A program made the position numbers and the translations under genes. Shown piece by piece: positions 25,030 through 35,166 of a stretch of 64,000 nucleotides of DNA. Every line of letters begins with the position of its first letter. The stretch's first letter is position 1. Source of the DNA: Sinonovacula constricta (taxonomy: Eukaryota; Mollusca; Bivalvia; Cardiida; Solecurtidae); the NCBI GenBank assembly GCA_007844125.1, contig CM017558.1:22673653-22737652 (forward strand), read 5' to 3'. A model generated the notes under the pieces. The model ran no database searches and had not been told where the DNA came from. It saw only the letters and a program-made list of their open reading frames with translations.

Positions 25030-25720
25030 AAACTGTCAAGATTCCAGCACAATCCAGAATCCAAGTTCCTTTTAAACTTCCCAAGTCAGAGCATATGGCA
25101 CCAATTGGTTTTGTTAAACCATCAATTAGTTTGATGGCCAAATGTCAGATTTATGTTATTGGTGGTATCATTTATATTTCATCAGAAGAAATTAATGTCG
25201 ATGCCATTACCTTCGGGCCAGAGGAAATGGCATTATGCAAAAACACGAATCTTTGTAGTTGTGAGTCATATTATGAGTCAGCACAATCGATACGTTTCGC
25301 TTGAGTAGATAAAAAAGAGTCATTGGACCAGTTTCCTGATTACTTGCAGGACCTATTCAATAAATGTGAGGTCCTTTTAACTAAATCAGAGAAAGACGGT
25401 TTTAAAGCAATTATTAAAACGTATCAAGCTGTATTGTCTAAAACGTCTGAAGACATTGGCCGCACAAATTTAGTGCACCATAAGATTAACACTGGACGTG
25501 TTTTTCCAATACGACAGCCTCCACGACGTTTCCCTCTTGGTAACAGGGCCATTTAAAGAGAGAAGATCACTAAGATGATAAATCGTGGCATCATTGAGCC
25601 TTCTCACAATGCCTGGGCTTTCCCACTGGTAACAAAGAAAGGTGAAACACCGCATATTTTGTGTTGATTACAGAAAGATTGATGATGTCATTGTGAAGGA
25701 GGCTTATCCTCATAAATGAT
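25030..25720 (+). pseudogene. Gypsy pol: pre-RT linker and RT N-terminus
   Basis: VKIPAQSRIQVPF and IYISSEEINVD are linker motifs. Then FPDYLQDLF, DIGRTNLVHHKINTG, PIRQPPRRFP, and after a stop GIIEPSHNAW and VDYRKIDD lead into the RT. Homology ends at about 25,720, before the YxDD catalytic block. Confidence 0.8.
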
Positions 25721-25799
25721 CTAGCTTGTCAAAAACTCAGTCAAAAGCACAGTATCACAGTTTTTGTTACACAGTCCTTTTGTTATAGTCGCGCTGGAA

Positions 25800-25915
25800 A
25801 AGTCCATATCTTGAAATAAGGCAGGTTGATAACCTGGTCTATTTTGCCAACAAATCCACAAAAGTCCCTGTTAAAACTGTCCACATTGATCCTCTGGTGC
25901 AATACAAAAATACAC
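25800..25915 (+). pseudogene. Gypsy integrase C-terminal end
   Basis: NLVYFANKSTKVPVKTVHID followed by PLVQY resembles the end of Gypsy integrases (pattern V-V-H-V-D-R-L-x-P-Y). It comes only about 80 bp after the RT N-terminus, so RT core, RNase H and integrase core (roughly 2 kb in relatives) have been lost by internal deletion. Confidence 0.5.
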
Positions 25916-26093
25916 AATACCTACTTGGATTACTGCAGCCTTGTCAACACTTTCCTGTTAGTATCACATATGCACCAAAGTAATCTACCTCACATAATAC
26001 AGCACATGCCTCGTATAATTAAAAAAAACGGAAATATCCATCAGCTGGAACTTTCAGTGTTACATAAGACATTTAAGTTTGCTCTTGATGTAG

Positions 26094-26819
26094 GTGGCTG
26101 CAAGAGAACCGCTGAAGACGTACCAAAACACGACAGATGTCACCGTAATGAAGTCTGCCATCAACACCCATTCTGTCAGCCAACACCTAAGTACCGCCAA
26201 CACTAATCCTGCTGCTGATGATTATACTTTGCCTGCAGTTCCTTCTTCGCATGCCATTTCAGACGTTGATGCACCTGTAACAATTGCTCTGGACGAAATC
26301 CCAGACGATTCGTCACCCTGCCTAGTAAACCACCCTACATCATATAATTGTTCTGTCTCTTCAAAGGCAAAAACTCTTCTAGTTGATGGGAGGATGCCCT
26401 TGTTGCCCCCAGGGAAAAGGGATTGGCAATCTGTTCCTGACGAATCCGTCCAGCTCTGTGACAGATTGGTTTGGCCCCCGAAAGGATGGATGCAATTACC
26501 CGCAGACCAGAAACTTCTGGCTTGGGAGTATGCTGCCATGTTGCTGTCACAGCCTGTTGATTCATCTTCTTTGTGTGTCAGTGAAAGGACTCACCTTCTA
26601 CATAGGTATATGTTTTTGATGCTTCCCGATACTGCTGATTTTCCGCTGAATACCTTCGGAAAACAGCGAGCAGGCAATTATGAAGCTGTTCGTCTCATTG
26701 CTCTTGGACAAGCTGATATACCAGATCACCAGGAATCCATAGTAAATGCCTTAAGTGCAGTTTCTGTTAACAGTGACCTACCCTCAATACTTACCACCGT
26801 CCCTCTTCGTCTGGAATAG
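26094..26819 (+). CDS. 241-codon ORF at the 3' end of the Gypsy element, unknown
   Basis: This is the longest uninterrupted frame in the window, in an otherwise shredded element. N-terminal half is Ser/Thr/Pro-rich; the C-terminal half (PLLPPGKRDWQSVPDES, LVWPPKGWMQLP, then WEYAAMLL, and GQADIPDHQES) looks folded. No signal peptide, membrane segment or zinc motif is apparent. It lies between the integrase end and the polypurine tract, where some Gypsy elements carry an extra C-terminal region or an env-like frame; it has none of the features of an env. The start used is the first ATG; pol read-through is possible. I do not recognise it. Confidence 0.5.
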   Translation: MAAREPLKTYQNTTDVTVMKSAINTHSVSQHLSTANTNPAADDYTLPAVPSSHAISDVDAPVTIALDEIPDDSSPCLVNHPTSYNCSVSSKAKTLLVDGRMPLLPPGKRDWQSVPDESVQLCDRLVWPPKGWMQLPADQKLLAWEYAAMLLSQPVDSSSLCVSERTHLLHRYMFLMLPDTADFPLNTFGKQRAGNYEAVRLIALGQADIPDHQESIVNALSAVSVNSDLPSILTTVPLRLE

Positions 26820-27590
26820 TCTACTATTCTTCATCGTACAGTCGGCGAAGTACTTCTACACATAAAATATCAAATGGACTATCGAATTACTAGCACACAT
26901 CGATGGGATTTCACCGGTTGTACTTATTTCCTAGACCCATAAAAGAAAACAATTGATTTAACTTCCCTATTAAATATAAAGTGTCGATAAAGTCAATATA
27001 GTGTGTTGTTATAGGGAGATGATGTTCAGAGTAAATAAATAAGATGCTTATCTGTGTTTAAAGTTTAATACTGCCTTATTCAAAGAAAGATGTTGTTTAA
27101 TATTCATTGTTTTAATGTGGAAAATATGTTAAATTGTGTTGCTTGACGGACGGGTTACTTTAAAAACGTGCCTTTAAAGAATTATTAGACTACATTGGTT
27201 GTGGTTGTTGTTTTTGTCTTTTGTGCATGTAACATAGTAGATTTTCAGTAAACAATGTTTGATGACTCGTATGCAACTTGTTCATTTGTAGACCGTTGCT
27301 AAGTGTTTGATTATTTACTAATGGGTATTTTGTAAAGAACTCGTTGTGTTCTTATTTTTTATGGATATTAAGTAGAACTTGTTGTTATCTGATTGTATAT
27401 TATTGCCTAAGAAATGCTATTTGTTATTGTGAATTTGCATCTTTTTATATACTTAAATTAATTTTGTTATTGTTATTATCTTGTAAACCATTACACTGTT
27501 ATTATGTAAGAATTTGCATAGATATCTTCATAATATACTTACTTCAAAATATTTCATTACGTTCACTTTAGAAAAAGTTAATTCTTTTAA
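26820..27590. other. 3' untranslated part of the Gypsy element
   Basis: AT-rich, no gene; ends at the polypurine tract. Confidence 0.5.
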
Positions 27591-27591
27591 G

Positions 27592-27605
27592 GTAGTGTGG
27601 GGGGA
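27592..27605 (+). promoter_or_regulatory. Polypurine tract
   Basis: GGTAGTGTGGGGGGA lies immediately before TGTAATGA, the LTR start. This is the expected position for priming of plus-strand DNA. Confidence 0.7.
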
Positions 27606-27720
27606 TGTAATGATTCAAAGTCATTACAGTGTCATATAATAATAAACTTACCACAGTATGACATTGCCTTGCAGTTGTAGGATGGTTGTTACTTCAGACA
27701 ACTTGTCATGCCACTTAAGA
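27606..27720 (+). repeat. Start of the 3' LTR
   Basis: Matches the first part of the 5' LTR: TGTAATGA, AATAAACTTACCACAGTAT, GACATTGCCTTGCA, CATGCCACTTA. Beyond about 27,720 the two diverge strongly with only patches of similarity (CACATACA followed by a T-run), so the true end is not located. Confidence 0.6.
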
Positions 27721-28314
27721 TTAAAGACTGTAAAGATTAAAGACTACTGCATCTCAAATAAAAAAATAGGTGATATTTTATGCATATTTTTAATTAAAAA
27801 TATTATTTTTTTAATATTTGACAAGCCATAGCTCTTCAGATTGCATGGTAACACATACATTTTTTGTTTTTGTATTTACTTTAACCAGAATAAAAAGTTC
27901 TATCTATATGTGAAGTTGAAAGAACTCTGCATCTAAATTAACTATTTTCTGATTTTTTTCTATATTTTTTAATTAATTATTTTATTTTTATTTATTATGA
28001 GATATTTTTGTAATGATCACTTCAGGGATAGCCTTGTTTGGTTTTAAATGAAAGCTTTATTTGTGCTGAATGTTAGAAACTGCCATATAGGCTTGTTTAC
28101 CCTTTTTTCACAAAAATATAGTTGATATGATATAATAAAGTTAATGTCTAAAAATGGCAACATTGCTTGTTTACATCAACCATACACATGAGGCAATAAA
28201 ATTATTATTTCAATGGTAACCCACTGATTTTTGTTTTTGTTTTTTATAATCTACAGCTGATATATAAAATATACTTAACTTTTCAGAGTGATTGCAACAA
28301 ACAAATTTGTCACT
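27721..28314. other. Gene-free stretch, possible diverged 3' LTR
   Basis: AT-rich with T-runs and no gene. May be the diverged remainder of the LTR. Confidence 0.4.
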
Positions 28315-28565
28315 ATCCAGTAAGCTTAAATCGGTTTTACAGAGCTCTAACCTGGCACTTCCTGCAAAGGAAATGAAAACAACCGTCTATTTTAATTTTA
28401 AAAAAAATGTCCAAGCGCTGACGTTTTCTTATATAGGTTATGACGTCGTTAGTGACGTAATTGAAATATAAAATCTACATGGTATCTGGAAGAGAAGGAA
28501 TTATCATTTTCATTAGAAAAACTAAAAAAATTGTTGATAGTCAATTATTTTTAATCATAGAAAAA
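28315..28565 (+). repeat. Interspersed repeat D, copy 1
   Basis: Starts near CGGTTTTACAGAGCTCTAAC and includes AATGTCCAAGCGCTGACG and TATGACGTCGTTAGTGACGT. The same series occurs at 63,030-63,262 inside the LINE. No coding; class unknown. Confidence 0.65.
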
Positions 28566-28734
28566 AATAACCAGACAAGAGGTGTGAATGGTTGTAGCTA
28601 TCAGTTCATGTGAAGATTGAATTGAGAAACCAAAGGAAAATACACAAAATACACAAATCCTCATAACATAAATTAAATAACAACATAAATTTCAAACACG
28701 GGGAGATTTTAAGGACCATACACGGCACATTGTT

Positions 28735-28880
28735 GTAACCATGAATATAGAAATATGACAAAGTCCGATATGCATTGCAATATATACTAACATTTGAAAG
28801 ACACAGTACAAAGGTATTCACATGAAAGTGAAATGTAAATGTAAGAACAAATCTTTTATGAGTCCTTAAAAAAAGCAAAC
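28735..28880 (-). repeat. SINE family 3 copy (-), head missing
   Basis: Contains TATGACAAAGTCC, ACAAAGGTATTCACATG and AAGAACAAATCTTTTATGAG, in the order of the minus-strand copies at 62.85 kb and 53.1 kb. The tRNA-like head is truncated. Confidence 0.55.
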
Positions 28881-29095
28881 CTCTTACTGCCTAGCCTTTT
28901 TTACCATACCACGAGGGTTTGAGTCCCGGATGTGAAGAAGTATTTTATGTGGCAAGACCTTCCAGCAAACCTGTGGTGCACTGTTGCTTCTACCCAGACA
29001 TTTGTCTGGCCTCTTCCCAAATAAAATAGCTTGACGTGGCAATAATGATCGTAATTGGTGGTTGTGGTGTTTTTCAGAAACAAAAACAAATTAGA
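28880..29095 (+). repeat. SINE family 2 (tail part split from its head)
   Basis: B box GGGTTTGAGTCCC, then CAAGACCTTCCAGC, TCTACCCAGACATTTGTCTGG, and a tail with CAGAAACAAAAACAAA. Nearly the same as 44,551-44,790. Its head appears to lie at 22,085-22,147, on the far side of the LTR element and associated repeats, because the following C block matches the one after module B1. Confidence 0.75.
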
Positions 29096-29345
29096 AAATG
29101 GAAGTAACTAATTTTAACTCATTTTGGCAAATTAGATGACAATTTTTCACTGTTGCAACAAGTAAGTCATATAGCAAAAGTACTTAGAGTGTGGCTTAAG
29201 TTGTTAGACATAAAATGTCAACAGTTAAAAAGTGAAGTAATAAATTAAATTAATTTAAATAAGTAAGCTAATCTATGTATCGTAATACAAATCATAACAT
29301 CGTATACGTTTTTGATTGGAAATGCTTTTGAGGCTATTTTGAGGG
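29096..29345. repeat. C block, copy 2
   Basis: Matches 16,075-16,330: GAAGTAACTAATTTT, TTTTCACTGTTGCAACAAGT, GACATAAAATGTC, ACAAATCATAACATC and GGAAATGCTTTTG. Joins directly to A block copy 3. Confidence 0.7.
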
Positions 29346-29717
29346 CTATTGAGCATTTGTAATAAGTATTCAACTTGCAATTCACTCACATGTTATATTA
29401 GTTTTCATCTAATTTTACAAGCTTTATTTTCCGTTTTGTAATACATAATTCGAGATGTTAATTTAGGGTAATATCAGAATTTGCAGAACAATATGACTAT
29501 GGTCAATCTTATAATAATCTGAAAAACATTAAGAATAATGTCAATAACAATATTTTTTCAAATGTTTCATATAAAAAGAACATTTGCAAAATAACAGTAA
29601 TTTGTCCAATACAATAACACTCGCAAACAATAAGAATAAGATCAATCAATCACAATACTATCATCAATAAAGAAAAGTGTGTGTTGCTCACCAATATACG
29701 AAATGGCTGCATTTCAG
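29346..29717. repeat. A block, copy 3
   Basis: Matches 11,936-12,363 and 17,030-17,463: CATTTGTAATAAGTATTCAA, GTTTTCATCTAATTTTAC, GTTTTGTAATACATA, GCAGAACAATATGACTATGG. Leads into module A3. Confidence 0.75.
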
Positions 29718-29802
29718 GGTTCCCAAATACAGAAAAAGTTAAACACAAGAAAAGAGAAAAAAGAACTTTAAAAAAGCCGTAGACAAGAAAAGGTCTGCCA
29801 CA
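29718..29802 (+). pseudogene. Exon module A3, frameshifted
   Basis: Acceptor TTTCAG and donor GTAAGT are kept, but the module is 85 nt rather than 84. The extra base shifts the frame after KKLNTRKEKKEL and creates a TAA. The other modules are open, so this copy has lost coding capacity. Confidence 0.5.
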
Positions 29803-29824
29803 GTAAGTTGTTGGAACCTTTGTC

Positions 29825-29910
29825 ACTACATAAAAACGTAGTAGAGGTGCCTCTGACTGCTCAGCCTTTCACCTTGAGGGTTTTTGTCCCAATTGGGGAG
29901 AAGTAATCGT
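29825..29910 (+). repeat. SINE family 2 head fragment
   Basis: GTAGAGGTGCCTCTGACTGC, then CAGCCTTTCACCTTGAGGG, a damaged B box region. The usual position 20-40 bp after the module donor. Confidence 0.55.
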
Positions 29911-30452
29911 ATAATATAAGCAATAATATAACTGCATATAGTATATTTTCCTGGGTCCACTTAATACCCTATTGAGGCATCCATCGGTTCCATCGATATG
30001 TGGCTAGAGGTGCCGCTTTGAGCATTGACAGTTCCATCAATTATGCAAATGTGTGCATAGTTTCGATTACAAAAAAAAAATTGCTCAATGAAAAATCGTT
30101 TGCATGTTTGTTTATCGTTTTTGTGACTGTCAGGCTATTTGTCTAATGATTATTACGAGAACGATGTTTTACGCATCTACCTTAGTTGTCCAGTGGTTGT
30201 CAGCTCTAGATTGAAAATATAACTTTCTAGCTTTAAATATCATTTCTTGGACTAGATTTGGTTCTATGTTTTCAATCGAAATTCCTGGGCGACAATTACT
30301 AGTTGTAGGATAACTGAAGGATAAATTTTTAATGAGCCCTAAAATGTACTTTTAGCAATTAATTTGAATTGAACCTTAATTTTACAGTTTGATTATTCAC
30401 TTATACACCTTTCTTTCAATCGTCCCTCTACCGTTTCGGAACGTCGCTCTTT
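29911..30452. other. Gene-free stretch
   Basis: AT-rich; a weak further SINE-head-like string (GGCTAGAGGTGCCGC) at about 30,003. No gene. Confidence 0.45.
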
Positions 30453-30848
30453 TTAAACAGGGTATAGCGCTTTAAGTAAATGAAAACATCTATAAAATGA
30501 AAGCACACTAGTAATTACTGTTTCTAGATTTGAAAACTTGTAAAGAATTATTTGTTTTGTAATGTTTAAAGTAGAAATAATTTGTTTTACAACAATCGGA
30601 ATTAATGGGAACAGAAATGAAAGGAAACGAATAATACATCTCCCAGGTTTATTTGTATCAAGGAACGTAAACGTTGCAAAAATCTCAAATACAATAAGCC
30701 AGCGATGTTCGAATATGTTTATTATTATTTCTATGGTCGCAATGATTAAGAGACTGACATTTGTAATTTGGAAAGTGCGAAATTGATACACACTCAACTG
30801 AATGTAAAAAATCAGAGCGATAATGTCAATAATTTGTTTCCATTTCAT
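30453..30848 (-). CDS. 131-codon hydrophobic ORF, unknown
   Basis: ATG at 30,848, stop at 30,453. Contains four likely membrane stretches (IIDIIALIFYIQLSV, VSLLIIATIEIIINI, WLIVFEIFATFTFL, FLSFLFPLIPIVV), so if real it is a small membrane protein. It lacks splice evidence and homology I can name, and AT-rich DNA favours hydrophobic chance frames. Treated as tentative. Confidence 0.25.
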   Translation of the reverse strand: MKWKQIIDIIALIFYIQLSVYQFRTFQITNVSLLIIATIEIIINIFEHRWLIVFEIFATFTFLDTNKPGRCIIRFLSFLFPLIPIVVKQIISTLNITKQIILYKFSNLETVITSVLSFYRCFHLLKALYPV

Positions 30849-31290
30849 AATATTTATTGCAACATCTTTTCTTTAATAATCTTAATAATCGGAAGTTGCT
30901 ATGTGTTCCGATTGCTTGTAACTCGATCGTATCGCCTTATGTCTCATAACTGCAAAAATAAATAACTACAAACCGCTTTTTAAGTCGGACGTACTTTCAC
31001 ACTATATGCCAAAAGGGACATTGAAACAAGAAAAGTAATAAAAAGTAATGATGTTTTCCATCTTAATGCAAAACCGCTAATCATACACTCTCTAGGATAA
31101 TTACTTCTGAAAACAATGACATATGTTGCAAAGCTATCAAATTAGATAACATTCGGATAATTGATACTATTTTGCAGACAAATTTATTAAAAGGTCGTTG
31201 TGTGCACAAGTTTAAATCTAATAGGTCTTAATACAAGAACGTCTTTCACAGATATCACAACCAAAACCCATCTGTTATATTTCCTTATTA
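30849..31290. other. Gene-free stretch
   Basis: AT-rich flank to the left of the 360-bp duplication; nothing supported. Confidence 0.5.
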
Positions 31291-32010
31291 ACTTCCACGC
31301 AAAAAGTATATCCTGCCTACATGGATTATGTATTTTAACGCCGAATTTGACATACACGATTTCAGTAGATATTGTTTAAAATCCCTGTTACTGCCACGTT
31401 GTTTTTTCATTCGTTTGTTGTTGTCTTTTCGTATCAACTAACTAACATTAGGAACTATCTGATAGTCGAGTTAGTTCTCGATCTCGTTGCCTAATGAAGC
31501 AAGACTTGGGTTTCGCTTGAAACAGTATCACACAAAAACATGCAACTCCTCCGGAGGTGGATAAACCTGCAAACGGTAACATCTGTAAGGGATAAAGTTA
31601 CGATGGATCCGATGTCAGGTGCCCTTCTATGTAGTTTTAGTTATATATCAACTTCCACGCAAAAAGTATATCCTGCCTACATGGATTATGTATTTTAACG
31701 CCGAATTTGACATACGCGATTTCAGTAGATATTGTTTAAAATCCCTGTTACTGCCACGTTGTTTTTTCATTCGTTTGTTGTTGTCTTTTCGTATCAACTA
31801 ACTAACATTAGGAACTATCTGATAGTCGAGTTAGTTCTCGATCTCGTTGCCTAATGAAGCAAAACTTGGGTTTCGCTTGAAACAGTATCACACAAAAACA
31901 TGCAACTCCTCCGGAGGTGGATAAACCTGCAAACAGTAACATCTGTAAGGGATAAAGTTACGATGGATCCGATGTCAGGTGCCCTTCTATGTAGTTTTAG
32001 ATATATATCA
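31291..32010. repeat. 360-bp perfect-period tandem duplication
   Basis: Copy 1 is 31,291-31,650 and copy 2 is 31,651-32,010. Only a few differences were found by eye inside the repeat, mostly A/G transitions near 31,696, 31,863 and 31,935, plus small differences at the junctions. This points to a very recent duplication. No recognised gene or element inside it. Confidence 0.95.
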
Positions 32011-32530
32011 ACTGCATAGAAATAAAAAAATGGTATTGTGATTCCGAGTGGTGCTAAACATACAAGATTAATTATTGAGAATAAATACTAATTATTAAAC
32101 TAGTACTACCAAACGTAAACTGTAAACTAAATAACACGTGCCAGATACCCAAGCCATTTATCTAGTATGCAATCAACTTGACCAGAAAAAAACAACACAT
32201 TTCAACATTGATTTCCTTAACACAAATATTTAATCTTGTGTTTATACGAATCATGTATTCAAAGGTAAATAAGAAAAGGTCCTCCTATCAAAATAACCAG
32301 AGATATTTAACAATACCAATTTTGCTAATGGTCTGTGACAGGAATAAGTTTTTGTTTCTTTTTCAATTGTGATTTATATAATAATTGATAATTATTCCTT
32401 TGAATACTTTCTAGATGTGTGTATTTAGCACTATTAATGTCTATGTATTTGTTTTGACTGTCTTTATATACTCTCCTTTAATAGAAGCACTGTCCCTTTA
32501 ACTTTACCCGCTGCTCTCTACTTTCTCATG
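32011..32530. other. Gene-free stretch
   Basis: AT-rich; a 64-codon frame at 32,178-32,372 has no recognisable features. Confidence 0.5.
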
Positions 32531-32534
32531 CAAA

Positions 32535-32928
32535 GTGTGATACCTGTAACTTTTGGCGGGAAATCTACCTATATAAGCTCTCTGTTTTTTGCCCACTCTT
32601 GGTCAGTCTAACGGACCATAAAGGTGAGCTCCTTGCCTTCTTGTTGACCAGGTTGAGTATCTCTCTCACTCCTCTCTCGGCTTCTTTCTTACTTTAATAG
32701 ATTTAGTTATTAGTCAAAAGGTTAGATTGCTAAAATTGTAGAAGAGATAAGAAAATTAAATTTTCTGTAACTTATTCTTGACTTTGCTTTTTTTTTAAAC
32801 CAAATAAAATACAAAACTTAAATCGAACCTGGGTTATACAGGCCTACACGAACAGTCCTGTTATATTTTTGAGCCATGACCAGGATTTTTTTTTGGGGTA
32901 ATAAAACTTAAGAATCGAAAAGAAAAAA
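32535..32928 (+). promoter_or_regulatory. Probable LTR/leader and promoter of the second Gypsy element
   Basis: TGTGATACCTGTAACTTTTG is a plausible LTR start. A TATA box (CTATATAAGC at about 32,569-32,578) is followed by a T/C-rich leader, and the gag ATG comes at 32,929. The sequence TGAGCCATGACCAGG at about 32,874 could be the primer site. No partner 3' LTR is in the window. Confidence 0.5.
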
Positions 32929-33951
32929 ATGTTTGATCCATTTGGGGACAGAGATCTCAACTTAGAACATAAATTCAAGCAAGAAAATAGTCCAAACATA
33001 AACTATATACATACATTGACTACAAGCAGGCAAAGTTTTGAACCATTAAACATTTCAATAGATAACAACACATCTTTGAGTCGACACATGTCAGACTATC
33101 ACACAGAATCTCAGAGAGGTGCTACACTTGCACGGTCGGTCAACCATTCCCAAACTAATGGCCCTTTATGTGAGCCTAGTACACACACTACACAGTTCCT
33201 AACCACAAACAAACTAACATACACCATCACTGTTCATATAAGCAAGATAGTGATGGTAGGCAGCAATATTTTAGGAAAGAAAAAGTACAGACTGGCAGAA
33301 CGACATATAGTACATTTTGAAAGTGTATAAATGAAATGGCTGGTCTAATTTTGAGAAAGCACTTGTCATGAGTCTGAAAGGTCCAGCACATAGCTACTTA
33401 GTGAAATGCGGCCTAGAGACCTGTCTGATTATTAGTTGATGAAAGAAACTTTGAGTAGGCGCTTCTGTCCCATCGAAAGGGAGACTGCTCGTAGATGTAA
33501 ATTTAGAAACAGAAAACAAGAAAGGTCCGAGTCTGCCTCTGACTTTGGTTATGCTCTACATCGACTTTGTTTACAGGCATTTCCTAGAATAAATGCTGAA
33601 GCAAGAGAAATCTATCTAATTGAGCAATTCATTACTGGGTTATACCGACGTGAGGTACGCAGCCATGTACAGTTCAAACATCCTCCAACAATTGACGCTG
33701 ATATTGCATTGGCACTTGAGTATGAAGCATTTGAAGTCTCGCCTAGTATTTTGCGTAAGCCTCGATTTGAAGCTGAAAGTCAAATCAATTCAATCTCAGA
33801 CTCGGCCTCAAACAATAATGCAGCTCACAAAAGTAGCTCAGAATCGGTAACGCTAGATGACTTAGCAAAATTGATAACAAATCTGTCAAGGTCAATAAGT
33901 AGGTCAAACAGTAGAAGCAGACGAAGGAACAGATCAAACAGTAAAAAAATG
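32929..33951 (+). pseudogene. Gypsy gag (second family)
   Basis: N-terminal frame 32,929-33,330 (MFDPFGDRDLNL), then, after frame changes, FEKALVMSLKGPAHSYL and frame 33,436-33,951, which holds capsid motifs RRFCPIERETARR, SASDFGYALHRLC, REIYLIEQFITGL and DADIALALEYEAF. It ends in a Ser/Arg-rich tail (SRSNSRSRRRNRS) typical of nucleic-acid-binding Gag ends. One or two frameshifts and a stop break it. Gag would assemble the element's particle. Confidence 0.75.
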
Positions 33952-34458
33952 TGAAAAGTCAAACACATTTTTATGTTACAATTGTCAGGGAACTAATTGC
34001 TGCAAGTTGTCCGTCCCCAAGATCGGAAAACTAGAAAAGGCTGACCTTGAGCCTAAAAGTCCAGCCGCAAGCAATGAAACTTTACAGCATACATGTAGTG
34101 GGCACAAAATTGTTGTTTTAGGACAAAGAAAAAGAGACCGTTTGTTTGCAGATGTGTTGCTAGGTAACATCAAGTGTCAAGCACTGATTGACTCTGGCTC
34201 TGCAGCAACCATTATCTCTAGCAAAACTATGTCTAGACTTGACATAGATCAGTCTTCAATACACCAAGTACAAACCTTACTTACAGCCGCATATGGTTGT
34301 CAAATTCCAGTCAAAGGCTAAATATGCCTTTGTTTTGAGATAGACAATGAAATCTTTGAATACACTTAATTGATAGCTGATATCAATGAAACAAGCATGG
34401 TGATAGGAAATGATTTTCTATCTGACTATGAGGTGACAATTAAGTTTGATAATTCTAT
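33952..34458 (+). pseudogene. Gypsy nucleocapsid knuckle remnant and protease
   Basis: CYNCQGTNCC at about 33,975 is a damaged zinc knuckle. Frame 34,007-34,321 contains QALIDSGSAATIIS, the aspartic protease active site (Asp-Ser-Gly). After a stop, MVIGNDFLSDYEVTIKF matches the protease C-terminus. Coding similarity ends at 34,458, exactly where the 9.27-kb DNA transposon begins, so that transposon interrupted the element here. Confidence 0.75.
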
Positions 34459-34533
34459 AGACCCTTTTAGTTACTCGATTAATTTGCCGATTAGAGTAGC
34501 CTCCCTTGTTATGGGTGACGTAATCCGGTGATT
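34459..34533 (+). repeat. Left terminal inverted repeat of the 9.27-kb transposon
   Basis: Begins AGACCCTTTTAGTTACTCG and includes CCTCCCTTG, then GACGTAATCCGGTGATT. Matches the right end with a few small gaps. Confidence 0.85.
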
Positions 34534-35166
34534 GCTCTAGAAAACGAAAGCATCGTCTGCATGCTACTGAGAAATGCATTAAACTGTTTTTAACGATTTC
34601 ACGAACGTTTTGCGCATTATTTGGTAAGCATTTGTATTCTGCAATATACATTCATACACCTTTTGCTTAATTATTGGAAATAATGTGTGTTGTTTTCGTA
34701 TTGGATCTGTTAATGTGATTGTTTTTATAAAAAGGTTGAGGAGGCCAAAATGGCAGAATGATACACACAGTGAATGTACATGACCCTGACTTATGCAATT
34801 TTATCTTTATCGAGCATGATTATTATTTTATGCCATCAATGTCGAAGTTTAAAAATATTATTTTGGTGTCTTAATTACGTTGAGGTCAAATTATTATTTG
34901 TAGGCCTATCTTATTTCATTTATTTTACATAACCAATTGTAAACAAATGATTGTTTAGGATAAAATCTAAATATTAGATATCTCTACTGAGATTATTAGT
35001 AATTGTTATGGTTATGCAGAATAGTGCTGTGCACATTAAAAAAAGATAACGTATATATATCCAAACTTATGTGTATGCTGACCAAATAAATTATTTTTCA
35101 GGCATCATTTCATTCAATTTGGATGAGATTTAGCACTGTCACATGGTTCAATAAAACTATGCTGTG
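34534..35166. other. Transposon leader upstream of the SAP-SWIM-YqaJ gene
   Basis: AT-rich; presumably 5' untranslated and promoter sequence. No specific promoter motif could be defended. Confidence 0.45.

Noticed and set aside
26222..26565. Minus-strand frames of 76-105 codons
   Set aside because: Shadows of the 241-codon plus-strand ORF at 26,094-26,819.
30453..30848. XK-related or other named membrane protein
   Set aside because: Hydrophobic pattern only; no diagnostic motif could be matched, so no name is given.
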